A DNA stretch of 64,000 bases, taken from Corynebacterium glucuronolyticum DSM 44120 (lineage in GTDB: Bacteria > Actinomycetota > Actinomycetes > Mycobacteriales > Mycobacteriaceae). The translations under genes and the position numbers were made by a program. The stretch spans positions 1,178,001 through 1,242,000 of the forward strand of contig NZ_CP047452.1 in NCBI RefSeq assembly GCF_030440595.1, written 5' to 3'. The notes beneath the pieces were generated by a model, which was given only the letters and a program-made list of their open reading frames with translations, was not told the DNA's origin and made no database searches. Below are positions 17,069-26,430 of the stretch, in pieces; the stretch's first letter is position 1; each line of letters begins with the position of its first letter.

Positions 17069-18874
17069 ATGGGTTTTTCAACACCGAGTTACGGTTTGCA
17101 CGATCTTTTTGCGCGCATTGATCGAGGTGATCTCCAGCTCCCGGATTTCCAGCGAGGCTACAAATGGAACCTCGACGCTATCCGCGAGCTCATCGTTACA
17201 GTCCTCCGCGGTTACCCCGTCGGGGCACTGATGGCGCTCGAGACCCGACATGTCCCCATCCGCTTCCGCCCGCGCCCGATTGACGGCGCTCCGGACATTA
17301 ATGACAACCCCGGCCTGCTGTTGCTCGATGGCCAGCAGCGCCTCACATCGCTCTACCACACGCTGAAGGGCGACGGCTTTGTGAAGACGGTCGATTCCCG
17401 CTCCAAGCCCATCAAGCGACGCTTCTTCGTCGATCTCAACCGTGTGGCGGAGTCCGATATCCTTCCGGATGAGGCTGTCTTTTCCGTTGACCAGAAAGGA
17501 AAAGTGCGCAGTCACTTTGGCCCACAGATCGATTTTCCGCTGGACACTACAGAGGCTTTCCTCAAAGCCAACGTGGTGCCCGTTTCCAGCCTGTTGACGG
17601 ACAAGGTGACCGATCTTCTCTTGGACATGGCATCCACCGGAAACATGCAGCGCCAAGAAGTCAAAGCCTTCAACAACAAAGTGGTCAAACCACTGGCTGG
17701 CTACCAGATTCCCGTTATCCGGCTCGACCGAGAGACGGCACAGGCGGGCGTGGGTTCTATCTTCGCGCACGCAAATTCTGCAGGCCTGCAGATGGACGTA
17801 TTCGAGCTCCTCACTGCCGTCTTCGCCGCAGAGGATCCGGAGTTCGACCTGAAGGCAGATTGGGAACGTACCAAGGGCATCTTGGAGAACCATCCTGTAT
17901 TTAAGGACCTCGACCGCACGGACTTCCTCACCGCAGTCGCCCTGTATGTGACAGCAAAGAAGGGACACGCACGTGGCCACCGCGAGGACATCCTTCGGTT
18001 GACGTTGGATGACTACATTCCGGCCGCTGAATCCGTGCGCAAGGGGATTAAGTCTGCAGCCGAGTTCGTCACCGTCCGCGGCATGTTCACAGCTGAGCAG
18101 ATTCCGTTCCCCAAACAACTCATTCCCATCACGGTCATTCTTTCGCTGCTCTCGGATACCCCGGAGGTGTTCGAGTCCCAGGATGCTGTCGACCGCATGA
18201 ACCGCTGGTTCTGGTCGGGAGTGTTCGGCGAGCTGTACAGTTCCCATTCGCTGACCACCCGCATCGCCCACGACTGCTCCGAGGTGACTCGCTGGGTGCG
18301 TGCGGGAGCTGAGGACGACGAAACAGTTCCTGAGCCGGCGACGGTCGAGTCCGCCACGTTTAACGAGTCCAGGCTCTTCTCCGTCGGTCGTGATTCGCCA
18401 GTGCACAAAGCGATCCACACGCTGCTCATGGCACGCGGTGCACGCGACTGGCGCACCGGTGAGCTGTTCACGGAACAAACCTTCTTCGAGATGAAGACCG
18501 GCTTCCACACGATCTTCCCGGGCTCCTGGTGTGAGGACAACGGCGTTGATCGCGTGCTGGAAGAATCCGTGCTCAACCTCACCCCTATGGCGCGACGCAC
18601 GGAGGTTGTGCGTGCCGGAACATCACCAGCGCGTTACCTCGCCCGACTTATGGGCAAGTCGCTCATGGATCAGAACCAGTTCAACAAGGTCCTGGCTACG
18701 CATCTGCTCGACCCTGAGCTGCTGCAGGCCGGTGAGCCATTCAAGTTCTTCGCCGATCGGCGCGAGCGCTTTGTGAAGATGGTCGAGGAGGCCATGGGCA
18801 AGCCCGTCACTCACGACGTGGACGAAGCGGATCTCCGCGGAGGCTTCGAAGGCCCGGATGCTTTTGTTCAGTAG
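17069..18874 (+). CDS. DUF262 (GmrSD-N-like) protein with HNH-like C-terminal motif
   Basis: A 601-residue protein whose N terminus carries the two DUF262 hallmarks, LPDFQRGYKW (24-33) and DGQQRLTSL (87-95). This ParB/Srx-like nucleotidase fold is found in the type IV restriction enzyme GmrSD and related defence proteins. The C-terminal third contains GFHTIFPGSWCEDN near residue 480 and NLTPMARRTEVV...SPARYL. These match the order of the HNH-type region of DUF262/DUF1524 proteins (HHIFP...N.TP...P..YL), but the usual HH pair reads HT. The protein may therefore be a nuclease with altered chemistry or an inactive derivative. It is a single gene, 24 bp after the CDF exporter and with no methyltransferase nearby, closed by its own terminator. 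Its role is unknown; a defence function is only an inference from family. Confidence 0.75.
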   Translation: MGFSTPSYGLHDLFARIDRGDLQLPDFQRGYKWNLDAIRELIVTVLRGYPVGALMALETRHVPIRFRPRPIDGAPDINDNPGLLLLDGQQRLTSLYHTLKGDGFVKTVDSRSKPIKRRFFVDLNRVAESDILPDEAVFSVDQKGKVRSHFGPQIDFPLDTTEAFLKANVVPVSSLLTDKVTDLLLDMASTGNMQRQEVKAFNNKVVKPLAGYQIPVIRLDRETAQAGVGSIFAHANSAGLQMDVFELLTAVFAAEDPEFDLKADWERTKGILENHPVFKDLDRTDFLTAVALYVTAKKGHARGHREDILRLTLDDYIPAAESVRKGIKSAAEFVTVRGMFTAEQIPFPKQLIPITVILSLLSDTPEVFESQDAVDRMNRWFWSGVFGELYSSHSLTTRIAHDCSEVTRWVRAGAEDDETVPEPATVESATFNESRLFSVGRDSPVHKAIHTLLMARGARDWRTGELFTEQTFFEMKTGFHTIFPGSWCEDNGVDRVLEESVLNLTPMARRTEVVRAGTSPARYLARLMGKSLMDQNQFNKVLATHLLDPELLQAGEPFKFFADRRERFVKMVEEAMGKPVTHDVDEADLRGGFEGPDAFVQ

Positions 18875-18908
18875 CCCCAGTCTCACCTTTGAGGTTTACT
18901 AATTCACA

Positions 18909-18942
18909 AAAGGTCGGTGACATTCGTCGCCGACCTTTTTCG
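18909..18942 (+). terminator. Terminator after the DUF262 gene
   Basis: 13-bp stem (18909-18921 with 18926-18938, one G-U pair), loop ATTC, then TT. The rest of the gap to 19157 holds a short weak hairpin (GCTTGAA/TTCAAGC near 18962-18979) and the expected promoter of the next gene; nothing else was recognised. Confidence 0.85.
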
Positions 18943-19157
18943 TACCTTCATAGCCCTTCAGGCTTGAAGGTTTTCAAGCGTCTACGCCTGTCGGTTCTCA
19001 ATTTTTCTTGTCCGCGTTAGCAAGATACCCGTGGTTGCACGGTTCCGCGCTGCATGGTTGCTAATTTTCTGGTTTTTTGGCACCGTTGAATAGTTGTCTT
19101 TTTACTGTTTGCCACCGGCGCATATGTCGGTGGTCTCGTTTGTGAAAGGTGCGGTCA

Positions 19158-20885
19158 TTGTCCGTCCGTAAAAACCTTGCGCTCTGCGTTTCCACCGTCC
19201 TCGTTGCAGGCCTGACCCTTGCTGGTTGCTCCTCGTGGGACGGTGATTCCGCTGTAGAAACGACAACCCAGGCTCAGCCAACGGGGTTATTCGCAGAGGC
19301 CAAGGCGCGGAACACGTCGAGGACAGTAGACGAGCGATTTCCAGCGACCCCTCACGTTGTTGCCGACGATTCCTACTCCGGAGTTAGTGCTTCCCAGACT
19401 TTCTTAGAAAAATCGGAGACAGCCATCGTTACAGGTCCGACGATGAATGAACAGCTGCGGGGTGCGTCCCTTTCCGTTGCTTCCTACGCGCCGATGTTCC
19501 GAATGACACCCGAGAGCCGGCAGTCGATTATCGACGAGCTCTCACGGCTTGGTGCACACACTATCCTTGCGGTAGGCGACGCAGACCTCACCGGTATCAG
19601 TCCAGAGACGACGGTGATCACCGATGACTTCACGGATCGCGGAGTCGAAGAGCTCATCGCTCTCAAGCTCAACCGCGTCCCAGTGGAAGCGCCGGAGGAT
19701 GTCGCAAGTGCAGTTGCCGGGCTCGGCACGAACAACACTGTCCAGCTCGTACCCTCATTTGAACCCCTTGATCCGCATTTAGTGAAGACACCTGAGGACC
19801 CACACGCCAAGCGGACAGCGCTGCGTGCTTTTCCCATTCAGTCGCCCCGTGATGGTGGCATGGCTCCTGTCGTTTTGGCCTGGTCGGGGACCGCTGTGGC
19901 CTCCATCGCCAACGCGCGTGTTTACGGAGCAGAAGTACACGTTTTGCCTTACCCAGACCCGCGCGTGTCTAAGGAGTCAATGGAGCTCGTTGCAGGCCTC
20001 GCCGATAAGCCCCTCATCGCCCTCGGCAGCGCGTTCGGGACAGGGGAGTACCTTGCAGAGGAGATTCGCTTTGGTGAGAAGGAGCGGCCGACCCTGGCCA
20101 CAGGCACTCCGTTGGTTTTGCCCGGGCAACGCATGGTTGCTCTCTACGGCCATCAGCTCACTCCCGTTCTCGGTGTTATGGGGGAGCAGCCGCCGGCGGA
20201 GTCCGTTGAACGTGTGAAGGAACTTGTTGCTCAGTACCAGCCATTTTCCTCGGAACCGGTCGTGCCCGCCTTCGAGATCATTGCCACTGTGGCTTCTGGT
20301 GGCCCAGGCCCGGATGGAAACTACTCCAACGAATCGGCTCCGGAGGATCTCGTGGGATACATTGATGCGATTACAGAGGCCGGCGGGTATGCCGTCATTG
20401 ATCTGCAGCCGGGTCGGGCAACGTTTTTGGAGCAGGCAAAGCTTTACGAGGACCTTCTCAAACGTCCGAACGTTGGGCTTGCACTCGATGCTGAATGGCG
20501 AATCGGCCCCGATGAGCTGCCTATGCAACGCATCGGCTCCGCGACGGCTGCGGAGATCAACGAGGTATCTGAATGGTTGGCGCAGTTGGTGGAGCGAGAG
20601 AACCTTCCTCAGAAACTCTTCGTTTTGCACCAATTCCAGCTCGCCATGCTGCCCGATCGGGAGAACATAGATACTCTCCATCCCGAACTTGCTTTTGTGC
20701 TCCATGCAGATGGTCACGGTGTCCCGGAGCAGAAGTTTGATACGTGGAATAATTTGCGCCAGAATCTGGATTCACGGTATTTCATGGCGTGGAAGAATTT
20801 CATCGACGAAGACACGCCGACTTTCACCCCTGAACAGACGATGACGACGGTTGTACCACAGCCGTGGTTCGTGTCTTACCAGTAA
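19158..20885 (+). CDS. Secreted lipoprotein of unknown function
   Basis: About 575 residues. A lipoprotein signal peptide with lipobox LAG-C24 is followed by a Ser/Thr-rich linker, so the mature protein should be anchored on the outer face of the membrane. The N-terminal half includes alternating beta/alpha segments (AHTILAVGDADLTG, VITDDFTDRG); the C-terminal half (from about residue 400: GGYAVIDLQPGRATF, NVGLALDAEW, KLFVLHQFQLAML) has the look of a TIM-barrel-like domain. No catalytic motif is identified and no family name can be assigned with confidence. TTG 19158 was chosen because AAAGG lies eight bases upstream; GTG 19149 is in the same frame. It lies between DUF262 and serA. Confidence 0.75.
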   Translation: MSVRKNLALCVSTVLVAGLTLAGCSSWDGDSAVETTTQAQPTGLFAEAKARNTSRTVDERFPATPHVVADDSYSGVSASQTFLEKSETAIVTGPTMNEQLRGASLSVASYAPMFRMTPESRQSIIDELSRLGAHTILAVGDADLTGISPETTVITDDFTDRGVEELIALKLNRVPVEAPEDVASAVAGLGTNNTVQLVPSFEPLDPHLVKTPEDPHAKRTALRAFPIQSPRDGGMAPVVLAWSGTAVASIANARVYGAEVHVLPYPDPRVSKESMELVAGLADKPLIALGSAFGTGEYLAEEIRFGEKERPTLATGTPLVLPGQRMVALYGHQLTPVLGVMGEQPPAESVERVKELVAQYQPFSSEPVVPAFEIIATVASGGPGPDGNYSNESAPEDLVGYIDAITEAGGYAVIDLQPGRATFLEQAKLYEDLLKRPNVGLALDAEWRIGPDELPMQRIGSATAAEINEVSEWLAQLVERENLPQKLFVLHQFQLAMLPDRENIDTLHPELAFVLHADGHGVPEQKFDTWNNLRQNLDSRYFMAWKNFIDEDTPTFTPEQTMTTVVPQPWFVSYQ

Positions 20886-21010
20886 GGAGCCTTTTTTAGA
20901 AAGCGGTTCCCTTTATCCTCCAGGTGGGCTAGAATCTATTCATTACAAAGTGAAAATATGCATTGCATTGTGAGTTATACGCCTTGTGGTGCCTGTAGTG
21001 AAGGAGAGAC

Positions 21011-22606
21011 ATGCCCAAGCGTAAACCTGTCGTACTCATCGCGGATAAGCTGTCCCAGTCCACGGTGGAGATATTGGGATCTGATGTTGAGGTTCGCTGG
21101 GTAGACGGCACGGATCGAGACGCTCTCCTCGAAGCCATTCCTGAGGCCGACGCTCTCCTCGTGCGTTCGGCTACGAAGGTGGATAAGGAAGTTCTCGATG
21201 CTGCAGCGAACCTACAGATCGTCGGACGTGCAGGAGTCGGCCTAGATAACGTCGATGTGGAGACGGCAACGGAGAAGGGGATTATGGTCGCTAACGCCCC
21301 CACGTCCAATATCCACTCCGCCTGTGAACATGCGCTGGCTCTGCTGCTCGCAACCGCGCGCCAAATCCCAGCCGCCGATAAGACCCTTCGCGATGGTGAG
21401 TGGAAACGCTCGAAATTCAAGGGCGTGGAGATTTACGGCAAGGTGATCGGTATTGTCGGCTTTGGGCACATTGGTCAGCTGTTCGCCGAGCGTATTGCCG
21501 CCTTCGGCGTTGATGAGATCCTTGCCTACGACCCGTATGCCAACCCCGCACGTGCTGCTCAACTTGGTGTGGAGCTGGTTCCCATTCGCGATCTGATGGA
21601 GCGGTCTGATTTTGTCACCATCCACCTTCCCAAGACTCCCGAAACGGAGCGCATGTTTGACCGGGACCTTTTAAGCTCCGCCAAGCAAGGCCAGATCATC
21701 ATCAACGCCGCGCGTGGCGGGCTTGTCGACGAGCAGGCGCTCGCCGATGCGATCAACGAGGGGCGCATTCGCGGTGCAGGCTTTGACGTTTATGCTACGG
21801 AGCCGTGCACGGATTCGCCGTTGTTCTCGCTTCCCGAGACAGTGGTCACCCCCCACCTCGGAGCTTCGACATTTGAAGCACAAGACCGCGCTGGAAGCGA
21901 CGTGGCGGACTCTGTTCTTATGGCACTCGCTGGCGATCTCGTACCCGATGCTGTGAACGTGCCCGGTGGGCGCCCGTCTCAAGAGGTATCCAGCTGGCTC
22001 AATCTTGCTCGCAAGCTGGGACTTATCGCTTCCGCAGTGCTGGAGAAGGCTCCGTCGACGGTGGAGATTGTCGCCCGTGGCGAGATCTCTCACGAGAACA
22101 TCGAGCCTCTTGGTCTGTCTGCGCTGCGAGGAATCTTCTCCAGAGTCGTTGACGAGGACGTCAGCTTTGTCAACGTGTCACGTATTGCTGAGGAGCGCAA
22201 CGTCACCGTTTCTACATATACCGAGCCACAGGCACAGTCTTACCGCTCGACGCTGGAAGTGACCGTTATCGCTGCAGACGGATCCAAGTATTCGGCGAAG
22301 GGCGCGCTGTCCGGAATCGACAAGGAAGAACGCATCATCACTCTCGGCAGGCGTCCGCTCGATCTGCATGCAACGGGCAAGAACCTCATTCTCCGCTACC
22401 AGGATCACCCCGGTGCTATCGGCAAGGCGGGGTCACGCTTGGGGGCCGCTGGCATCAATATTCTCGCTGCGGCGATGTCGATCGACCGTGACTCCTCCGC
22501 AGCAACGCTGGTTCTGCGAGTCGACGGTGATGTAGCACAGGAGACTCTCGAGGATTGTGCACAGGCGCTCAAGGCGACGGCAGTGAAGATCGACCTCGGC
22601 AAATAG
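21011..22606 (+). CDS. serA: D-3-phosphoglycerate dehydrogenase (long form with ACT domain)
   Basis: 531-residue long-type SerA; it oxidises 3-phosphoglycerate to phosphohydroxypyruvate with NAD+, the first step of serine synthesis. The nucleotide-binding part has GKVIGIVGFGHIGQLFAERI. Catalytic Arg/Glu/His lie in NAARGGLVDE, FDVYATEP and VTPHLGAST. An intervening ASB-like domain (about 320-450) is followed by a C-terminal ACT domain beginning NLILRYQDHPGAIGKAGSRLG, the serine-binding regulatory part seen in actinobacterial enzymes. ATG 21011 has GAAGGAG. Monocistronic by context. Confidence 0.97.
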   Translation: MPKRKPVVLIADKLSQSTVEILGSDVEVRWVDGTDRDALLEAIPEADALLVRSATKVDKEVLDAAANLQIVGRAGVGLDNVDVETATEKGIMVANAPTSNIHSACEHALALLLATARQIPAADKTLRDGEWKRSKFKGVEIYGKVIGIVGFGHIGQLFAERIAAFGVDEILAYDPYANPARAAQLGVELVPIRDLMERSDFVTIHLPKTPETERMFDRDLLSSAKQGQIIINAARGGLVDEQALADAINEGRIRGAGFDVYATEPCTDSPLFSLPETVVTPHLGASTFEAQDRAGSDVADSVLMALAGDLVPDAVNVPGGRPSQEVSSWLNLARKLGLIASAVLEKAPSTVEIVARGEISHENIEPLGLSALRGIFSRVVDEDVSFVNVSRIAEERNVTVSTYTEPQAQSYRSTLEVTVIAADGSKYSAKGALSGIDKEERIITLGRRPLDLHATGKNLILRYQDHPGAIGKAGSRLGAAGINILAAAMSIDRDSSAATLVLRVDGDVAQETLEDCAQALKATAVKIDLGK

Positions 22607-22652
22607 TAGGCAAATAGAATTTACCTCTCGCAGGGCACTGCTGGCCGGTAGC

Positions 22653-23081
22653 ATGGTGAATATGACGCACAGATCAGTTATCGTCCGCAGTGCCCTTGCT
22701 GCTGTTCTTGCAGCTTCCTGTGTCGCAGGACCAGCTTCAGCTCAGTCAACACAGGGATATGACCCGGACACGCCGGTAGGGCAGGTCATGTACGCATCCT
22801 CTCAAATCATTTGGCCACCACTTTTGGGCTTTATTAACTTCCTGCAAGCGGATAATGACAGAAACATGATGCTCAGTATCTATGCCGCGTCGCAGGGAGG
22901 CCTGGAGGTGCGGGGTTCTTTTAGAGAACTCGATCGTTGTGCGCAGGGACTGAATTCCTCTAACCCGGATACGATGGCACGGTTTTTTGGGGCCGGGGTC
23001 TGCCTCTTGGTTAACCCGTGGATTGTGGATCAATATCGGGAAGAGCAGAGGTACTTCGACACTGCGTACCGACTGTATTAG
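22653..23081 (+). CDS. Small secreted protein, unknown function
   Basis: 142 residues with a clear Sec signal peptide (hydrophobic core IVRSALAAVLAASCVAG, cleavage expected after ASA). The mature ~110-residue protein has two Cys (in DRCAQGL and GAGVCLLV) that could form a disulphide. It contains aromatic-rich stretches such as IIWPPLLGFINFLQ and ends with DTAYRLY. No family was recognised; it sits between serA and leuB as in other corynebacteria. ATG 22653 and ATG 22662 are both possible starts. Envelope location is inferred from the signal peptide only. Confidence 0.65.
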   Translation: MVNMTHRSVIVRSALAAVLAASCVAGPASAQSTQGYDPDTPVGQVMYASSQIIWPPLLGFINFLQADNDRNMMLSIYAASQGGLEVRGSFRELDRCAQGLNSSNPDTMARFFGAGVCLLVNPWIVDQYREEQRYFDTAYRLY

Positions 23082-23207
23082 AAGTTTCTGGGCACACGCG
23101 GAGGGGGATCGTAGTGTGTTTTCCTGCGATTTTGTGTGGCATTGTTGCCGGGGGGTAGGGACTGTTAGACTTCAACTAGTCACATAGTGAGAAATGGAGT
23201 TCATAAT

Positions 23208-24224
23208 ATGAGATTGGCAGTGATTGGTGGAGATGGTATCGGGCCAGAGGTTACCGCCGAAGCGCTTAAGGTTCTGAAGACCGTCCGCGACGATGTTGAG
23301 GTCACCGACTTTGATCTCGGAGCGAAGCGCTACCTTGCTACCGGCGATCTGCTCACCGATGCGGATCTGGCTGCTCTTCGCGAGCACGATGCAATCCTGC
23401 TTGGTGCGGTTGGTGCGCCTGGCGAGGTTGCCCCCGGTGTGCTGGAGCGCGGACTGCTGTTAAAACTCCGTTTCGAGCTGGATCATTTCGTCAACCTGCG
23501 CCCGGCGAAGCTATATCCCACGTCCCCCAGCCCGCTGAAGGATCCCGGTGAGATCGATTTCGTTGTCGTCCGCGAGGGAACGGAGGGCCTGTACTGCGGC
23601 AACGGCGGCACGCTTCGCCACAGAACCCCGCACGAGGTGGCCTCCGAGGTATCGCAGAATACGCGCTATGGCGTTGAACGCGTCGTGCGCGATGCCTTTG
23701 AACGGGCAATGAAGCGCCGTAAAAAGCTGACGCTTGTGCACAAAATGAACGTGCTTGTTAATGCTGGCGGTCTGTGGAAGCGCACTGTCGATGAGGTTGC
23801 CAAGGAGTACCCCGAGGTGGAAGTGGACTACAACCACATCGATGCCGCCACAATCTACATGGTGACCAACCCGGAGCGCTACGACGTCATCGTGACCGAC
23901 AACCTCTTTGGCGATATCCTCACCGATTTGGCTGGTGCCATCACAGGAGGCATTGGTCTAGCAGCGTCAGGCAACATCGATGCGACTCGCACGAATCCGT
24001 CCATGTTCGAGCCCGTTCACGGATCCGCGCCGGACATTGCAGGAAAGGGGATCGCCGACCCGCGCGCTGCCATCCTTTCTGTGGCGATGCTCCTTGAGCA
24101 TCTTGGCGATGACGAGAATGCTCAGCGCGTCCGCGATGCCGTTGCCCATGACGTGGAGACACGCCCGGCGGGCGAGGTCAAGACCGCAGAAGTAGGGGAT
24201 ACGATCGCCGCAGCTCTCGCCTAG
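23208..24224 (+). CDS. leuB: 3-isopropylmalate dehydrogenase
   Basis: 338 residues; it oxidatively decarboxylates 3-isopropylmalate to 2-ketoisocaproate with NAD+ in leucine synthesis. The N terminus is [20 protein letters not shown]. The substrate loop, Arg residues in LRPAKLYP and [11 protein letters not shown], Lys-Met in LVHKMNVL, Asp pairs in [12 protein letters not shown] and the NAD-binding [14 protein letters not shown] are all present. ATG 23208 (with TGGAG upstream) was preferred over GTG 23187. In C. glutamicum leuB is repressed by LtbR; ltbR and leuCD are 35 kb away in this window. A hairpin terminator follows. Confidence 0.97.
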   Translation: MRLAVIGGDGIGPEVTAEALKVLKTVRDDVEVTDFDLGAKRYLATGDLLTDADLAALREHDAILLGAVGAPGEVAPGVLERGLLLKLRFELDHFVNLRPAKLYPTSPSPLKDPGEIDFVVVREGTEGLYCGNGGTLRHRTPHEVASEVSQNTRYGVERVVRDAFERAMKRRKKLTLVHKMNVLVNAGGLWKRTVDEVAKEYPEVEVDYNHIDAATIYMVTNPERYDVIVTDNLFGDILTDLAGAITGGIGLAASGNIDATRTNPSMFEPVHGSAPDIAGKGIADPRAAILSVAMLLEHLGDDENAQRVRDAVAHDVETRPAGEVKTAEVGDTIAAALA

Positions 24225-24238
24225 AGCCTGAACAACGT

Positions 24239-24276
24239 GCCCAGCTTCTTCTCGTTGGAAGACGCTGGGCTTTCTT
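24239..24276 (+). terminator. Terminator after leuB
   Basis: 13-bp imperfect stem (24239-24251 with 24258-24270, one mismatch), then TTTCTTGTT. Confidence 0.8.
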
Positions 24277-24297
24277 GTTGTAGGTATAGTTTCCAAT

Positions 24298-25053
24298 ATG
24301 CGTTTTGCTCGAATTGCAACAAAAGAATCTATGAGCTTCTCCACCGTCGACGGTGAAGAGCAGAACCTGACGTTCCGTGCGATCGCCGGCCACCCCTTTG
24401 AGGAGCCGGAATACACAGGTAAGGAATTTCGCCCGGACGAGGTGAAGCTCCTCGCCCCGATGCTTCCCTCAAAGATCGTGCTTATCGAGGATAATCACGG
24501 TGATGGGGAGCCGAATTTCTTACTTAAGCCCCCGACTGCAGTTATCGGTCCGGGTGCCCCCATTAGGATTCCCGCAGCTGCCATGGGTGCGGCTTTTGAA
24601 GGCCAATTGGCACTCGTCATCGGGAAGCCGTGCAAGGACGTCGCTGCCGCAGACTGGCGCTCGGCAGTCTTTGGCGCCACGATTCTCAATGATGTCTCGG
24701 CTGTCGGCCTCGATACCCCCGGCGAACAGGCTGTTCGTGCGCGCGCATTCGACACCTTCTGCCCGGTCGGCCCGTGGATTGATACGGATCTCGAGTCACT
24801 CAACGTGGAGGACACCGAGGTCATCGGCCACGTGACCCGCGGTGAGGAAAAGACCACCTATGAAGAGGCGTCGACAAGCTCAATCGTGTGGAGCTTCGGT
24901 GAGATGATCGAATACGTCTCCCACACCATGACCCTTCTGCCGGGTGACATTATCGCCACCGGGCTGCCGGTGAAGCAGCACCAGCTCGCAGCAGGAGACA
25001 CTGTCACTATTGAGGTAGAAGGCCTGGGGCAGCTGCGAAACCGAGTGCTCTAG
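24298..25053 (+). CDS. Fumarylacetoacetate hydrolase family protein
   Basis: 251-residue FAH-superfamily enzyme. After a ~70-residue N-terminal segment, the catalytic domain begins at KIVLIEDN. It has the metal/substrate motifs FEGQLALVIGKPCKDV (acidic ligand), GATILNDVSA, CPVGPWIDTDL and LLPGDIIATGLP. Related enzymes act as 2-hydroxyhepta-2,4-diene-1,7-dioate isomerase, fumarylpyruvate hydrolase or oxaloacetate decarboxylase; the substrate cannot be fixed by sequence. It is preceded by the leuB terminator and convergent with isochorismate synthase; as in C. glutamicum it lies just upstream of gltX. Confidence 0.85.
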   Translation: MRFARIATKESMSFSTVDGEEQNLTFRAIAGHPFEEPEYTGKEFRPDEVKLLAPMLPSKIVLIEDNHGDGEPNFLLKPPTAVIGPGAPIRIPAAAMGAAFEGQLALVIGKPCKDVAAADWRSAVFGATILNDVSAVGLDTPGEQAVRARAFDTFCPVGPWIDTDLESLNVEDTEVIGHVTRGEEKTTYEEASTSSIVWSFGEMIEYVSHTMTLLPGDIIATGLPVKQHQLAAGDTVTIEVEGLGQLRNRVL

Positions 25054-25076
25054 AAAATCCTCAGGTTTGATAAAAC

Positions 25077-25158
25077 CTGGTGATCGCAGGTAAGCGCTGG
25101 TGAATCGCGGACTGCTTGGTGATCTGCGGTACACCCTGGTGGGGCCGGGTAAACTCCC
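25077..25158. repeat. Four degenerate 20-bp tandem repeats between convergent genes
   Basis: Units starting at 25077, 25097, 25116 and 25136 share the frame YTGGTGATCGCGGTA-type sequence (20, 19, 20, ~20 bp). A second small array at 25201-25234 repeats GTGCCGCGCTGCG. The 243-bp gap between the FAH gene and isochorismate synthase holds no gene. Confidence 0.6.
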
Positions 25159-25296
25159 AGTTCCTCCGCTGGCAAAGACCCGCTAATGCGCTGGTGCGGG
25201 AGTGCCGCGCTGCGGTGCCGCGCTGCGGTGCTCGCGCATCCTAGCGCCTGCGATCCGGGGAGCTCTGGGTGAGCGGTAGAGCGTGGGTCAGAAAAA

Positions 25297-26397
25297 TTAC
25301 AACCCCAGCGCGCGCAGGATTGTTCCCAACTTGGCAGTTGTCTCCTCGAGTTCTTGCTGCGGATCGGACTGGGCAACGATACCGCCACCGGCCCATGCCC
25401 GGCCACGGGTACCGTCCTCTGACACCTCGGCGCAGCGGATAGCAACCATGAACTCGCCGTTTCCTTTCGCATCGGCCCAGCCGACAGTGCCCGCGTAAAA
25501 GTGGCGATCGGATTCCACATCGAGGATCATCTGGCGCGCGGCTTCCTCCGGGGTGCCACAGATCGCGGGTGTGGGGTGGACAGCGCGGGCAAGATCGAGT
25601 GCCGTGAGCGTTGGGTCGCTGAGTTTACCGCGTATGGGGGTAGCCAGGTGCCACACTTCGTTCGTGCTGGTCAGTTCCGGAGTGTCCGGGATAGTGAGAG
25701 ACGAGGTGAGAGGTTCCAGCGACGCGCGGATGTCATCCACCACAAAGCGATGTTCCGCGAGATCTTTTGCCGATGCCAGCAGTCGGTTCGCTGCAGCCTG
25801 GTCCTCAACCGGATCTGCACTGCGCGGTGCGGTACCCGCCAGGGGGTAGCACGTGACTTCTGCGCCCTGCTTGCGTACGAGCACCTCAGGTGAACACCCA
25901 ACAAGCCAGGATCCGCCAAGGTCAACGATGAAACCGTCATGGGATGACGACGTGGCAATGAGCCGTGCGGCGACAAGGCGTGGGTCAACCGGCTCGTCAA
26001 AGGCGATATCGACTGCGCGCGCCAGGACCACCTTGTCCAGGTTGCCACGTTTTAGTGCCTCCACAGCTGCGGTAACGCGAGCTAGATGTTCTTCAGGAGA
26101 TGGGTCGAACCCGGCGATGTGCGCCTTGAGCGTAGATCCCTCGCCGGTGAGGTAGTACGGGTGGGGATGCAGCGATGTCTCCTCCCAGATCACGGACTTG
26201 GGAACTGTCAGTGCAGCAGGGGCGGAGGGATCGAAGGGGAGCGCCCCTACTATGAGCCCTGCCGTAGGTAGCGCGGCGATCGCCTCGTCAACGGACGTGT
26301 AAAAGGCTGCTCGTCCCTGGGTGCGGACGGAGCCGTGGACACGTGACAAGAGGAAGTCCGGGGCTGTGTGTGGTCTGGAAGGTCTGCTTGGTCGCAT
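25297..26397 (-). CDS. Isochorismate synthase (MenF/EntC/DhbC family)
   Basis: 366-residue chorismate-binding enzyme that isomerises chorismate to isochorismate, the entry to menaquinone (and in some species siderophore) synthesis. Family motifs are DKVVLARA, CYPLAGTAPRSADP, KDLAEHRFVVDDIR, TPAICGTP and the Mg2+/chorismate region FYAGTVGWADAKGNGEFMVAIR. ATG 26397 gives the family N terminus; the extra upstream frame overlaps gltX. It is divergent from gltX with a 33-bp gap, so the two promoters must overlap. No other menaquinone gene is in the window, so the choice between menF and a siderophore role is left open. Confidence 0.88.
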   Translation of the reverse strand: MRPSRPSRPHTAPDFLLSRVHGSVRTQGRAAFYTSVDEAIAALPTAGLIVGALPFDPSAPAALTVPKSVIWEETSLHPHPYYLTGEGSTLKAHIAGFDPSPEEHLARVTAAVEALKRGNLDKVVLARAVDIAFDEPVDPRLVAARLIATSSSHDGFIVDLGGSWLVGCSPEVLVRKQGAEVTCYPLAGTAPRSADPVEDQAAANRLLASAKDLAEHRFVVDDIRASLEPLTSSLTIPDTPELTSTNEVWHLATPIRGKLSDPTLTALDLARAVHPTPAICGTPEEAARQMILDVESDRHFYAGTVGWADAKGNGEFMVAIRCAEVSEDGTRGRAWAGGGIVAQSDPQQELEETTAKLGTILRALGL

Positions 26398-26430
26398 GAT
26401 GAGAAATTGTAGCGGGTAGACTTTTAGACC

